A stretch of DNA of 64,000 bases from Pseudofrankia saprophytica. Its GTDB lineage: Bacteria; Actinomycetota; Actinomycetes; Frankiales; Frankiaceae. The notes beneath the pieces are model-generated. The model searched no databases. It saw only the letters and a program-made list of their open reading frames with translations, and was not told the DNA's origin. Position numbers and translations under genes: made by a program. Positions 35,230 to 43,954 of the stretch are shown here, in pieces. The stretch lies in assembly GCF_000235425.2 (NCBI RefSeq), contig NZ_KI912267.1, positions 831,097-895,096 on the forward strand, given 5' to 3'. How positions within the stretch are numbered: the first letter of the stretch is position 1; every line of letters starts with the position of its first letter.

Positions 35230-36120
35230 TCAGCGGAGAAGCGCTGTCAGGTCCAGCCTCCGCAGCCGGTCGGGGTCGGCGAACACGTCGATCTCGGTGA
35301 TCCTGCCAGCACGCACCACGAAACCGAGGATCGCGGACGGCGTCATGCCGGTCGGGACGACCACGATTCCCGGGGCTCCGTTGACCAGCGCCGGGCGCCC
35401 GAACGGAGCCATCGGCGCGAACGTCGACACCTGGGCGGCGACCGCCCGAGCGCCGCGAACCTCGCCCGACGCACCCAGCCGGTTACCGCCGTCGGCGCGC
35501 AGCACGACCTCCGGGTCCAGCACGGCGAGCAGGCGGTCGAGGTCGCCGTCGCGCGCCGCGGCCTGGAACGCGTCGACGAGCTCCCGCTGCCGGGCGCGGT
35601 CGACGTCCGAGGCCGCGCCGGCGCCCCGCACCCGGCGCCGGGCGCGGCTGGCGAGCTGCGTCGCGGCGGCAGGTGAGCGCTGGACCACCCGGCCGACCTC
35701 GTCGAACGGCACCCCGAACAGGTCGTGCAGCACGAACGCGATGCGCTCGGCGGGGGTCAGCGTGTCGAGCACCACCAGCAGCGCGAGCCCGACGGCGTCG
35801 GCGAGCAGCACCTCCTGCTCGGGGTCGGTGGTGTCCTCGCGGCTCACCAGGGGCTCGGGCAGGTGGACCCCGAACTGGTCCTCCCGCCGGGCCCGGCGCG
35901 CCCGGAGCATGTCCAGGCAGATCCGCGCCACCACCGTCGTCAGCCAGCCGGGCAGGTTCGCCACGTCCGCGCGGTCGGCGCGGGTGAGCCGTAGCCACGC
36001 GTCCTGCACCGCGTCGTCCGCCTCGCTGAGGGAACCCAGCATGCGGTAGGCAACCGCCCGCAGGCGTGGCCGATGGGTCTCGAACTGTTCGGTGAGCGGG
36101 TCGCCGCCGCCGTCGGTCAT
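35230..36120 (-). CDS. ECF41-family RNA polymerase sigma factor with SnoaL-like C-terminal domain
   Basis: The 296-residue product has sigma region 2 (AYRMLGSLSEADDAVQDAWLRL), region 4 (LTPAERIAFVLHDLFGVPFDEV) and a C-terminal SnoaL-like domain. ECF41 signatures are present in slightly altered form: HLPEP after region 2, DGGN near residue 209 and ADPDRL near 281. ECF41 factors have no separate anti-sigma; the C-terminal domain regulates them. They are typically linked to a carboxymuconolactone decarboxylase, oxidoreductase or epimerase gene, and such a gene is divergent at 36192. An ECF41-type promoter lies just upstream. Confidence 0.92.
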   Translation of the reverse strand: MTDGGGDPLTEQFETHRPRLRAVAYRMLGSLSEADDAVQDAWLRLTRADRADVANLPGWLTTVVARICLDMLRARRARREDQFGVHLPEPLVSREDTTDPEQEVLLADAVGLALLVVLDTLTPAERIAFVLHDLFGVPFDEVGRVVQRSPAAATQLASRARRRVRGAGAASDVDRARQRELVDAFQAAARDGDLDRLLAVLDPEVVLRADGGNRLGASGEVRGARAVAAQVSTFAPMAPFGRPALVNGAPGIVVVPTGMTPSAILGFVVRAGRITEIDVFADPDRLRRLDLTALLR

Positions 36121-36149
36121 GGTTCCCCCTCTGGATCCGTCATACCGAT

Positions 36150-36176
36150 GACGAACCGCGATGGGCGGAGCTGACA
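36150..36176 (-). promoter_or_regulatory. ECF41-type autoregulatory promoter
   Basis: On the minus strand TGTCAGC (36170-36176) is followed by exactly 16 bases and CGTC (36150-36153), 30 bases before the sigma-factor ATG. The published ECF41 consensus is TGTCACA-N16-CGTC, so this differs by two positions in the -35 part and has the right spacing. Confidence 0.7.
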
Positions 36177-36191
36177 CGTCTGGGAGTGACG

Positions 36192-36860
36192 ATGAAACTA
36201 GCGATCTTCGCAGCGACCGGTGGCATCGGACGGCATCTCCTCGCGCAGGCGGCGGCCGCCGGCCACGAGGTGACCGCCGTCGTGCGCCGCCCGGACGCGC
36301 TGCCGCCGGTCCCGGCGCGGGTCGTCGCCGCCGATCTCGCGACGGCCGATCCCGCGACGCTGGCGGACGCGCTCGCCGGCGCGGACGCGATCCTGTCCGG
36401 TCTCGGCGCCCGGGGGAAGAAGGACGCCGGGGTCGCCTGGCGGGGCACGACGGCGATCGCCTCGGCGATGCGCGCGAGCGGCGTCCGGCGCGTCGTCGTC
36501 GTCAGCGCGGCGCCGATCGGCCAGGTCCCGTCGCCGGGCCGGCCGCGCCCGCCCCGGCACGACCCCGGCGACGGTTTCTTCACCCGTTTCCTGCTCTCCC
36601 CCGGCATCAGGACCGTCCTGCGCGCGCACTACGCCGACCTCGCCCGGATGGAGGAAGTACTGCGCGACAGCGACCTGGACTGGACCGTCGTCCGGCCGCC
36701 GCGGCTGACCGACGGCCCGTCGACCACCGCCTATCGCACCGCCCTCGACCAGAACCTGCGCGGCGGCGTCTCCATCTCTCGGGCCGACGTGGCGCACTGC
36801 ATGCTGGGCGCCCTCGACGAGCCGCACACGATCAGGCACACCATCGGCGTCGCCGACTGA
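36192..36860 (+). CDS. NAD(P)-binding protein (NmrA/SDR-like), probable ECF41 target
   Basis: The 222-residue atypical SDR has FAATGGIGRHLLAQA at the N-terminus, RVVVVSAAPIG, and RDSDLDWTVVRPPRLTDG near the C-terminus, as in flavin-reductase/NmrA-like NAD(P)H-binding proteins. GGGAG five bases upstream selects the ATG at 36192; a GTG at 36186 is less likely. It is divergent from the ECF41 sigma factor, matching the conserved pairing of ECF41 factors with an epimerase or oxidoreductase gene. No ECF41 motif was seen pointing toward it. Function unknown. Confidence 0.88.
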   Translation: MKLAIFAATGGIGRHLLAQAAAAGHEVTAVVRRPDALPPVPARVVAADLATADPATLADALAGADAILSGLGARGKKDAGVAWRGTTAIASAMRASGVRRVVVVSAAPIGQVPSPGRPRPPRHDPGDGFFTRFLLSPGIRTVLRAHYADLARMEEVLRDSDLDWTVVRPPRLTDGPSTTAYRTALDQNLRGGVSISRADVAHCMLGALDEPHTIRHTIGVAD

Positions 36861-36869
36861 GCCCGCCGG

Positions 36870-38403
36870 TCACAGGTAGCCGCCGCAGGTCGGGACGCCG
36901 GGGATCGCCTGGTTCCGGCCGCCCTGGGCGGCGGCGGTGGCTGGCAGGTACCCCCAGGCGCGCGTGTAGCCGAAGGCGTTGTCACGGGCGACGTCGCCCT
37001 TGGTGTAAAGCCACCAGGTGTTGGTGTCGCCCTGGATCGTCGGGTTGGCGCGGCCCTGGTACTGGCAGATCACCCACGCCTGGCTGGCGGCATTCATATA
37101 GCCGGAGTCGTCGAGCGGCCCGTCGCTGGTGCTGACGTTCGCGTAGACCGCCGAGCCGGCAATGCTCTGGCAGACCGTAGCGGCTGGTCCAGCTCCGGCC
37201 CAGGTAGTCGATGGTCGTCACCGCCGACCGCGCGCAGGCCTCGCCGGCGGACGCCGTCGCGGGTGGTGACGCGGACGGCGACGTGGGCGGCGACGCGGTT
37301 GCCGCCGATGGCCCGTTCCCGCCGTTCTTGGCCGCCGCCTCGGCCGGGCTGTCGGTCACGCCCCCGCCGGCCGGTACGTCGCCGCCGTCCGTCCATGGCC
37401 GCATCACCAGGACGGCGACCAACGCCGCGAGCGCCGCGACGGCGACGGCTGGCAGGACGAGGGAAAGCGCGCGCCGGCGGGTGGCTCCGCCCGTCCAGCC
37501 CGCGGCCGACGGATCCACTCCCGACGGATCCACCTCCGGTCGAGTCGGCCTCGGGCCGGACGGATCGGCCAGTGGCACCCGGCCCGCGACCGCCGCGCCG
37601 CCGGATCCGTCGATCCCGGTCAGCGGGACCAGCCGAGCGGAGACCTCCTCCCAGCTCGGGCGCTGGCGAGGATCGGCGGCCAGCAGCGAGCGCACGAGCG
37701 CCGCGCCGTCCGGCGGCAGATCCGGACTGTCGAGGGGTGCCATGTCGCCGGCGAGGATGCGCGGCAGGACCTGGAAGACCAGCTTTCCCGGAAAGGGCGG
37801 GCCGGCCGTGAGCAGGGCGAACAGGGTGGCGCCGAAGGCGAACAGGTCGACGGCCGGACCGAGCTGGTCGCCGGACAACACCTCGGGCGCCGCGTAGCCA
37901 GGGGTGTAGGCCGTCGACATCGTGGCGGCGCTCTCCGCGTCGAACACGCCCGCGATGCCGAAATCAGACAGGACCGGGTCGGCGGGGCCGCGCAGCAGGA
38001 TGTTGGCCGGCTTCAGGTCTCGGTGCAGGATGCCTGCCTGGTGGGCGGTCGCGAGCGCGTCGGCGATCGGGAGCATCAGGCTGGCCGCGGTCGCGACCGG
38101 CAGCGGTCCCCGCGCCCGCAGGGAGTCGCCGAGCGAGCCGCCGGGAAAGTACTCCATCGCGAGATACGGCCGGTTCTCCCTGGTGGTGCCGGCGTCGAAC
38201 ACGGTGACGATATGGGGATGCCCGGTCAGCCGGCCCGTCGCGCGGCACTCGCGCAGGAACCGGCGCCGCGCGTCGTCGTCGTGCAGGTCGGCATGCAGGA
38301 CCTTGACCGCGACCTGCCGGTCGAAGACCTCCTGGTAGGCGCGGTAGACGGTACTGAACCCACCGCCCCCGACCCGCTCGAACGAACTGTAGCCATCAAT
38401 CAC
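36870..38403 (-). pseudogene. Transmembrane Ser/Thr protein kinase, frameshifted in its extracellular domain
   Basis: The intact part is a PASTA-less kinase: GGGGFSTVYRA, the AVKV lysine, HRDLKPAN, SDFGIAG and APEV, a membrane helix at about 310-333, then a Pro/Ser/Thr-rich stretch. Just after DYLGRSWTS, near 37182, the frame becomes Arg-rich nonsense, while the neighbouring frame reads a sensible domain (VCQSIAGSAVYANVS, QAWVICQYQGRANPT, ending VPTCGGYL at 36873). Removing one base joins them into about 510 residues with paired cysteines. The cytoplasmic kinase would be unaffected; the sensor would be altered. It may be a sequencing error. Start is GTG 38403. Confidence 0.8.
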
Positions 38404-38573
38404 GGAGTAACTCCACGCGGTGACCGGTTCTCGCCGATCACGCTATACCGGCCCAGGTAGGTCTATACCGGGCGCGCCGCGCGCCCTCTTCGCTCGACCG
38501 GATGACGGACGCCTCGGCGCTGGCGGCGCGGCGGTCCGGTCGATCGGCGCGCCGATGGCCGCACCCCGGGAGA

Positions 38574-39548
38574 TCAGGTGGCGAGGACACCTGTCAGCGC
38601 GTCCAGGAACGCGGCCGGCCGGGTGCAGGCGCAGAAGTGGCCGGCGCCGTCGATGAGGATCAGCTTCTTCGCCGGCGCCCGCACCTGCTCGAAGTAGGCG
38701 ACGGCTGGCGCCGTCAGGGTGACCACGTCCTGGGCACCCTGGATGAGAAAGAAGGGCACCTCGAACGACGTGCCGACCAGGCGCGCGTCGAACCGCATGA
38801 ACTCCGTGAACATCGCGTCGCGTATCTCGCGGAATCCACGCAGCCAGTTCCAGGCGTCGACGAGCGAGTAGTCCGGGTTGCGCAGCAACAACGGGAAGAT
38901 CAGCTTGAAGATCACGTTGGGGCTGGCCGGGTCGGTCGCCATCGACCACTGCATCCGGGTACCCCACTGCTTCACCGTCCAGCGGGCCGGGTCGTCGCCG
39001 ATCCGCTCCAGCGCGGCGACGCCGCGGCGGTTGCCCGCCGCCTGCAGCCGCTCATGGGTGTCCCGCCACCCGAGGCGCTCGTTGGCGACCATGTCCACGT
39101 AGAGATCGGTGCCGACGTACGCCGAGAACAGGTCGGGGCGCCGCAGCGCCATCGGCAGGCCGAGGATGGTCCCCATCGAGCCGGCCATCAGGACGATCTG
39201 CTCCTTGTCGAGACGCCGGCGCAGATGCTCGGCGACCTCGATCCCGTCCGCCACCTGCTGCTCGAACGTCAGTTCCGTGAGCTCCGCCCGTTTCGGCGCG
39301 CCGCCGCGGCGCCTGGTCCGCCCGCAGCCGCGACGGTCCCAGTGGACCACCGTGAACGTCCGCTCCCAGTCCCGCAGCACCGGAGTGAACACGGAGTAGG
39401 GCGAGCCCGGGCCGCCATGGACCACCAGCAGCACCGGATTGGACCGGTCCTCGCCGCGGATCTGCAGCCACTGCTCGACACCGTTGATCGTGGCGTAGTG
39501 GTCGTCCCGCACCGCCACCACCTGAGAACCGGTCACCTGGCTCCGCAT
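38574..39548 (-). CDS. Alpha/beta hydrolase (proline iminopeptidase-like)
   Basis: The 324-residue hydrolase has the oxyanion loop VVHGGPGSPYSVF, the nucleophile elbow AGSMGT (Ser, with Ala in place of the first Gly of GxSxG), and an acid/His end IQGAQDVVT...DGAGHFCACTRPAAF. The HGGPG motif is typical of the peptidase S33 prolyl-aminopeptidase group, though the natural substrate may be an ester or other small molecule. GGAGGAAACG before the ATG at 39548 supports the start. It is divergent from a TetR gene with several dyads between them, so TetR control is likely. Cytosolic. Confidence 0.88.
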   Translation of the reverse strand: MRSQVTGSQVVAVRDDHYATINGVEQWLQIRGEDRSNPVLLVVHGGPGSPYSVFTPVLRDWERTFTVVHWDRRGCGRTRRRGGAPKRAELTELTFEQQVADGIEVAEHLRRRLDKEQIVLMAGSMGTILGLPMALRRPDLFSAYVGTDLYVDMVANERLGWRDTHERLQAAGNRRGVAALERIGDDPARWTVKQWGTRMQWSMATDPASPNVIFKLIFPLLLRNPDYSLVDAWNWLRGFREIRDAMFTEFMRFDARLVGTSFEVPFFLIQGAQDVVTLTAPAVAYFEQVRAPAKKLILIDGAGHFCACTRPAAFLDALTGVLAT

Positions 39549-39597
39549 CGTTTCCTCCTCCGGTCGCCGATGTCCCCGCGCCACCAACTGTACGACC

Positions 39598-39653
39598 GTC
39601 TTGCACAGATGTACAAGACATTCGTGCAATACATATGTGCCAGACGTTCGTCT
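39598..39653. promoter_or_regulatory. Dyad-rich operator region between hydrolase and TetR genes
   Basis: Overlapping dyads: GTCTTG-N10-CAAGAC (39598-39619), TTGCAC-N17-GTGCAA (39601-39629) and AGACG-TT-CGTCT (39642-39653). AGACATTCGT and AGACGTTCGT recur 27 bases apart. The interval is AT-richer than the genes. These are good candidates for binding by the adjacent TetR protein. Confidence 0.6.
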
Positions 39654-39659
39654 CAGACG

Positions 39660-39665
39660 TAGGGT
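39660..39665 (+). promoter_or_regulatory. -10 element, leaderless promoter of TetR gene
   Basis: TAGGGT is followed by six bases and the GTG start at 39672. The nearest operator dyad ends seven bases upstream, consistent with autorepression. Confidence 0.5.
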
Positions 39666-39671
39666 GAGTGC

Positions 39672-40241
39672 GTGGGCAACCGGGAGAAGCTGCTGGACGG
39701 AGCGCTCGCCTGCCTCTTCGAGAAGGGCTACGCCCGGACGACGGCACGGGACATCGCCTCGGCCGCGGGGGTGAGCCTCGCCGCCATCGGCTACCACTTC
39801 GGCTCGACCGAGGCGCTGCTGAGCACCGCCCTGCTCCAGGCGGTCCAGCGGTGGAGTGAGGAGTTCGAACACGCGCTGGTCGACGGCGACGACGCCGCGC
39901 TGCCGCCCGAGGCGCGGCGCGCGGCGATCTGGGGCCGCGTCATCGCGTCAGCGCACGCCAACCCGGCGCTGTGGGCCGTGCAGTTCGAGCTCGTCACCGA
40001 GATACGCCGCAGGCCCGACCTGGCGGAGCACTTCGCCGGCGCGCAGGTCGCCGCGCGCGAAGGACTGGCGGCGCTGTTCGACGGGATAGACCCGGTGGCG
40101 GAGCCGGAGCGGGCGCGACGCGTGGGTGCGTTCTACCAGGCGCTGCTCACCGGCGTGGTCGCCCAGCACCTCATGGACCCTGCGCACGCCCCACGCGCCG
40201 AGGATCTCGCCGCCCAGTCCGACGATCTCCACCCGCGGTGA
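39672..40241 (+). CDS. TetR/AcrR family transcriptional regulator
   Basis: The 189-residue product has a standard TetR N-terminus (LLDGALACLFEKGYARTTARDIA, HTH GVSLAAIGYHFGSTEALL) and a helical C-terminal ligand domain with a Trp-rich segment (ALWAVQFELVTEI). It is likely a repressor of the divergent hydrolase gene and of itself through the dyads at 39598-39653. The GTG start has a leaderless promoter signal. A hairpin follows between it and the convergent reductase gene. Confidence 0.9.
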   Translation: MGNREKLLDGALACLFEKGYARTTARDIASAAGVSLAAIGYHFGSTEALLSTALLQAVQRWSEEFEHALVDGDDAALPPEARRAAIWGRVIASAHANPALWAVQFELVTEIRRRPDLAEHFAGAQVAAREGLAALFDGIDPVAEPERARRVGAFYQALLTGVVAQHLMDPAHAPRAEDLAAQSDDLHPR

Positions 40242-40284
40242 CCGGCCGCCTTACCGAAGAACACAGGCCCCAAGGCCGGTCGCC

Positions 40285-40315
40285 CCGCCGCGGGCCATCC
40301 GTCCGCCCGCGGCGG
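40285..40315. terminator. Bidirectional hairpin between convergent TetR and siderophore-interacting genes
   Basis: A perfect 11-bp inverted repeat CCGCCGCGGGC/GCCCGCGGCGG with a 9-base loop. Four copies of CGTCAGCC follow at 40329, 40337, 40352 and 40371. Confidence 0.65.
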
Positions 40316-40372
40316 CCGCAGCCGGTCCCGTCAGCCCGTCAGCCCGCCGGCCGTCAGCCGCCGGCCCGTCCG

Positions 40373-41224
40373 TCAGCCGTCGTCCCCGTAGTCGTGGTCG
40401 GGATGGTTCGTGGTTCCGAGCCGCCAGTAGCCGCGGGTCGTCAGGGCGCTGGCTGGGACGCCCTTCTCGGTCAGTAGGTGCCGGCGGATGGTGCGGACGG
40501 CTCCCGTCTCGCAGGCGGCCCAGGCATGGGTGCCCGCGGTGAAGGCGGAGCTGGCCGCGGCCTCGACCAGTTCGGCGCCGTATGCCGTCGCGTCCCGCCG
40601 CTGGTGCCAGGTGACGGACGTCCGCGCCGGGCCTGGCAACGGGATCACGTCGGCGTCGGCCGCTATCTCGAGATGCACCTCGACCTGGGCCGTGGGCGCA
40701 AGCGCCTCCAGCAGGGTCGCGACCGCCGGAACCGCGCTCTCGTCGCCGGCGATCCACCAGCGCTCCGCTCCCGGGTCGAGCTGGAACCGCCCGCCTGGGC
40801 CGGCGACGGCCACCCGGTCGCCCGCCTTGGCCCCCTCGGCCCAGGACGCGGCGGGCCCGGGGCCGTGCAGGGCGAACTGCACCTCGAGCGTGCCGGTGGC
40901 CGGGTCGAACCGGCGCGGAGTGTAGGTGCGCAGCACCGGTCGCGGAGCGTCCGCCGGCCAGACGAGCCCGTCCGACCCGGGAGTGGGCAGCACCAGGGCC
41001 TCACCAGGCGGCGGGATGAGCACCTTGATGTGCGCGGTGGGCGCCTCGACCGCGAACCCCGCCAGGGCGTCGCCACCGAGCGACACCGACAGGAGCCACG
41101 GCGCCAGGCGCTCGACGCCCACCACCTCGACAGGTCGCGGCGGCGGGCGCCGCCGCCCCGGGCCAGGCGGCCCCGCGCGCCTGGTCTCGCCGCTTCCGCT
41201 TGGCCCGCTTCCTTGCGTCACCAT
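40373..41224 (-). CDS. Siderophore-interacting protein (FAD-dependent ferric-siderophore reductase family)
   Basis: The 283-residue product has the SIP/ViuB layout: a FAD-binding barrel with VLRTYTPRRFD and GPGPAASWAEGAKAGDRV, then a NAD(P)H-binding half with WWIAGDESAVPAVATLLE and HAWAACETGAVRTIRRHLL, ending YWRLGTTNHPDHDYG. Such cytosolic enzymes release iron from imported ferric siderophores. GGAGG precedes the ATG at 41224. The N-terminal 30 residues are Gly/Pro-rich. No siderophore transport or synthesis genes are nearby and no IdeR-type box was found upstream. Confidence 0.9.
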   Translation of the reverse strand: MVTQGSGPSGSGETRRAGPPGPGRRRPPPRPVEVVGVERLAPWLLSVSLGGDALAGFAVEAPTAHIKVLIPPPGEALVLPTPGSDGLVWPADAPRPVLRTYTPRRFDPATGTLEVQFALHGPGPAASWAEGAKAGDRVAVAGPGGRFQLDPGAERWWIAGDESAVPAVATLLEALAPTAQVEVHLEIAADADVIPLPGPARTSVTWHQRRDATAYGAELVEAAASSAFTAGTHAWAACETGAVRTIRRHLLTEKGVPASALTTRGYWRLGTTNHPDHDYGDDG

Positions 41225-41273
41225 GGACGACCTCCATCGCTCAGCCGCCAGTCCTCAACAGACGACATGCTCA

Positions 41274-41283
41274 CGATATATCG
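41274..41283. promoter_or_regulatory. Short palindrome upstream of siderophore-interacting gene
   Basis: CGATATATCG is a perfect 10-bp palindrome in a locally AT-rich stretch, 50 bases before the gene start. It could be part of a promoter or operator; it is not an IdeR/DtxR consensus. Confidence 0.3.
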
Positions 41284-41415
41284 CGAATGCGGTCACGGGA
41301 GAGGCCGAGCGATGTCCTGTGAGGAGCGGCTCAGCGGCGCCGGGGGCGGTGCGGTCGGCGCGCGTCCGGAGGTGTGCGCGGCGGGCCGTTCGCCGTTACC
41401 GGTCCAGGCGCGCGA

Positions 41416-42039
41416 TCAGGCGCCGGGTTCCAGCGCCGAGACGTAGGTGCCGGGATGGGTCGCGCCGTCCTGCCGCACGAGCGGCCCGCCCTTCCACGGG
41501 ACCACGAGCTGGGTCCGCTCGTCGGGCGGCGTCAACGCGACGGTGGCGGGGGTGAAGGCAGGATTGCCGGTGCCGTCGGAGGGGCTCGTCGGCAGATAGG
41601 TAAGCGTCGCGTGCGCCCGGTCACCGGGAGCCAGGACGATCAGTGTGCGGGCGACCAGCGGCGACCGCACGAGATCCCAGACGTCGCCGCCCGCCTCCCT
41701 GAGCTCAACGCCGGGATATCCGTACAGGCTGCACCGGGCCGAGGAACGGTTCCGAAACGTCACGTGCACGGTGCTCTGCGACGTCCCCGCGGGCGGGGGC
41801 GCGGAGAGGGCGGCGGCGAGATCCGCCGTCCCGCACCGGCCGACGGCGGACGTCGGGCTCGGGCTGGGCGCCGTGGACGCCGCCGCCGTCCCGGTCTGCC
41901 CGCCGGCCGGCGGGGCGTTGCCGCCGGTGTTGCCGCCGGCGGAGCTGGCGGGGCTGTCACACGCCGACAGCCCGGCGACGGTCGCGAGCGCCAGGCCCGC
42001 CACCCATCGGTGACGCGGCACGAACGGCACCTGGCGCAC
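41416..42039 (-). CDS. DUF4232 domain lipoprotein
   Basis: The 207-residue product has a lipoprotein signal (LALATVAGLSACD, lipobox LSAC, Cys27), a Gly/Ala/Thr/Ser-rich linker, and a C-terminal DUF4232 domain with paired cysteines (GRCGTADL...SARCSLYGYPGVEL) and the immunoglobulin-like VHVTFRNRS. DUF4232 proteins are exported actinobacterial proteins of unknown function. The GTG at 42039 opens a basic n-region. It lies upstream of the siderophore-interacting gene on the same strand, with 191 bases between. Confidence 0.85.
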   Translation of the reverse strand: MRQVPFVPRHRWVAGLALATVAGLSACDSPASSAGGNTGGNAPPAGGQTGTAAASTAPSPSPTSAVGRCGTADLAAALSAPPPAGTSQSTVHVTFRNRSSARCSLYGYPGVELREAGGDVWDLVRSPLVARTLIVLAPGDRAHATLTYLPTSPSDGTGNPAFTPATVALTPPDERTQLVVPWKGGPLVRQDGATHPGTYVSALEPGA

Positions 42040-42129
42040 AGGGCCTCCATCCGGAACGACGGCCGGCGACCGAGGCGGTTGCCGACCGCGCCATCCTCAC
42101 GACCGCCGGCGCGACCGCGCAACCTGGGC

Positions 42130-42606
42130 TCAGGGACCCACGATCGGGGGTTGGGTGCTCCACGGGAAGTTGATCCACCGGTCGGTGCGCCGCCATACGT
42201 ACTCGCACTTGACCAGCGAACGGGGCTTCTCGTAGACCACCGCCGACCGCACCTCCGCCACCTGGTGCTGAATGAAGTCCCGCACCAGCACGAGCGTCTT
42301 GCCGCTGTCCGCCACGTCGTCGGCGATCAGCACCTTCTTGGCGGAGAAGTCGACCGTGCTCGGCACCGGCGGCAGCATCACCGGCATGTTCAGGGTGGCG
42401 CCGACGCCGTTGTAGAACTCGACGTTCATCACGTGCAGGTTCTTCACCGACAGCGCGTAGCCGAGCGCCCCCGCGACGAACAGGCCGCCGCGCGCGATCG
42501 ACAGGATCAGATCCGGCCGGAACCCGTCGTCGGCGACCAGCTGGGCCAGTTCCCTGGAGGCGACACCGAAGGTCTGCCAGTCCAGAACCTCACGCTCGTC
42601 CGTCAT
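42130..42606 (-). CDS. Phosphoribosyltransferase family protein
   Basis: The 158-residue type I PRTase has the PRPP-binding loop VLIADDVADSGKTL (about residues 90-103) and an N-terminal LILSIARGGLFVAG. The size and hood region (YEKPRSLVKCEYVWRRTDRWINFPW) match the xanthine/hypoxanthine phosphoribosyltransferase-like proteins found in actinobacteria and archaea. It probably salvages a purine base using PRPP. It is a single cytoplasmic gene; TACCGT lies eight bases before the ATG and there is no clear ribosome site. Confidence 0.88.
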   Translation of the reverse strand: MTDEREVLDWQTFGVASRELAQLVADDGFRPDLILSIARGGLFVAGALGYALSVKNLHVMNVEFYNGVGATLNMPVMLPPVPSTVDFSAKKVLIADDVADSGKTLVLVRDFIQHQVAEVRSAVVYEKPRSLVKCEYVWRRTDRWINFPWSTQPPIVGP

Positions 42607-42671
42607 GCGATTGAACGGTACAGATCTGTCCGCCCAGACCGAGCGGACGGCGGCGACGCCTCCGGGGATGC

Positions 42672-43736
42672 TCAGGTCCGGGCGGCGGCGGCGAACGCCT
42701 CGATCTCGGCAGGGACGTCGGGGCCGGACGGCGTGTAGACCACCTCGGTGACACCCGCGGCGCCCGCCTCGCGCGCCCGGGCTCGGATCGAGGCGGCGTC
42801 GCCGGTCCAGCCGGTGCCCAGGATGGCCGGGCCGGCGGCGGCTATGCCGGCACGATCGGCCTCGGTGAGGGTGACGACGTGCCCCTCGTGCACCGCGAGG
42901 TGGCGCTGGTCAGCCGGCCGGCTGGCCTCCATCGCGGCCCGCCACTCCGGACCGCCGGGGAGGCTGTCGAGGACGTCCGGGTAGAGCTCCCAGACGCCGT
43001 GGAAGCTGGTCGCGAACCACGGCCCGACGGCCTCGACGAGCCGAGGGCTGGTGTGGTCCTCGCCGGGGCGCAGGACGGTTCCGTGCGCGAGCAGCGCCCG
43101 CGACTTCCAGTCGGTGAGCGGTACGTCGGGAACGCCGGGGAAGATGACGCCGTCGACGCCGAGGTCCCGCGCGGTCGCGAACCCCTTGGGGCCCATCGGC
43201 GCGGCCCACAGCGGTGTGGCCAGCGGGCGGGGCGGCCCCCAGCCGGGAGGGTGCAGCATCTGCGCCGGCGCTCCGTCGATCTCGGTGACCTCGCCGGCGA
43301 GCAGCGCACGCACCTGGCGGACGTAACGAGCGAGGTCCGCCCACCTCATCGCGGGGCGGCCCAGCGCCACCCGGGCGGTGAAGCCGGTCCCGAACGCGCA
43401 GGTGAGACGCCCGGGCGCGAGCTCCTCCACCGTGGCGATGGCGGCCGCGGTGACCATCGGATGGCGCAGGCTGGGCACCGCCACCCCGGTTCCGAGCCCG
43501 ATGCGTTCGGTCGCCTCGGCGACCCGGCCGAGCGCGATCCACAGATCGCCATACAGCGCGGGCGAGTCGAACAGCCACAGCCGGTGGTAACCGAGCCGCT
43601 CGGCCAGCCGGGCGTACTCGACGACCCGGACGCTCGGCGGAAGCCCGAGCGACAGAACCGGCTCGGCCTGCGCCACCTGCGCCACCTGCGCCACCTGCGC
43701 CGTCGACTCCTCGCCGTGCATCGGTGTCTGGGACAT
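42672..43736 (-). CDS. LLM-class flavin/F420-dependent oxidoreductase
   Basis: The 354-residue luciferase-like TIM-barrel protein has LSLGLPPSVRVVEYARLAERLGYHRLWLFDS (split as YARLAERLGYHRLWLFDS), IGLGTGVAVPSLRHPMVTAAAIATVEELAPGR (split as TVEELAPGR), and a long flavin-binding region. Many actinobacterial members use F420 and act on alcohols or methylene-tetrahydromethanopterin-like substrates; the substrate here is unknown. The ATG at 43736 follows GGAAGG by eleven bases. The N-terminus has a repeated AQV tripeptide from a 9-bp repeat. Confidence 0.85.
   Translation of the reverse strand: MSQTPMHGEESTAQVAQVAQVAQAEPVLSLGLPPSVRVVEYARLAERLGYHRLWLFDSPALYGDLWIALGRVAEATERIGLGTGVAVPSLRHPMVTAAAIATVEELAPGRLTCAFGTGFTARVALGRPAMRWADLARYVRQVRALLAGEVTEIDGAPAQMLHPPGWGPPRPLATPLWAAPMGPKGFATARDLGVDGVIFPGVPDVPLTDWKSRALLAHGTVLRPGEDHTSPRLVEAVGPWFATSFHGVWELYPDVLDSLPGGPEWRAAMEASRPADQRHLAVHEGHVVTLTEADRAGIAAAGPAILGTGWTGDAASIRARAREAGAAGVTEVVYTPSGPDVPAEIEAFAAAART
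43672..43698 (-). repeat. 9-bp coding repeat (GCCACCTGC)3
   Basis: Three exact units encode Ala-Gln-Val repeats in the N-terminal tail of the LLM oxidoreductase. Gain or loss of a unit keeps the frame. Confidence 0.8.
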
Positions 43737-43954
43737 GGACGTCGTCACCTTCCGGCGTGCCAGCGGGTCGGCTCCGAAGTCTGACACAACGGACCTGACG
43801 GCGCGTCAGATCGGCTGCCCGGCGCCGCTCCGCCGATGGCTGCCCGTCAGCCCGCGACCGTAGATCACCAACTCCGGGTCGGCACGGTTGTGAATCCGGT
43901 CAAGTCGCAACCGTGACAACAGGTCCGTGGCGATCATGAATGATCGGACCTCCG

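Noticed and set aside
41225-41415. Iron-responsive (IdeR/DtxR) box before the siderophore-interacting gene
   Set aside because: No TTAGG-n-CCTAA type dyad was found; only a short CGATATATCG palindrome.
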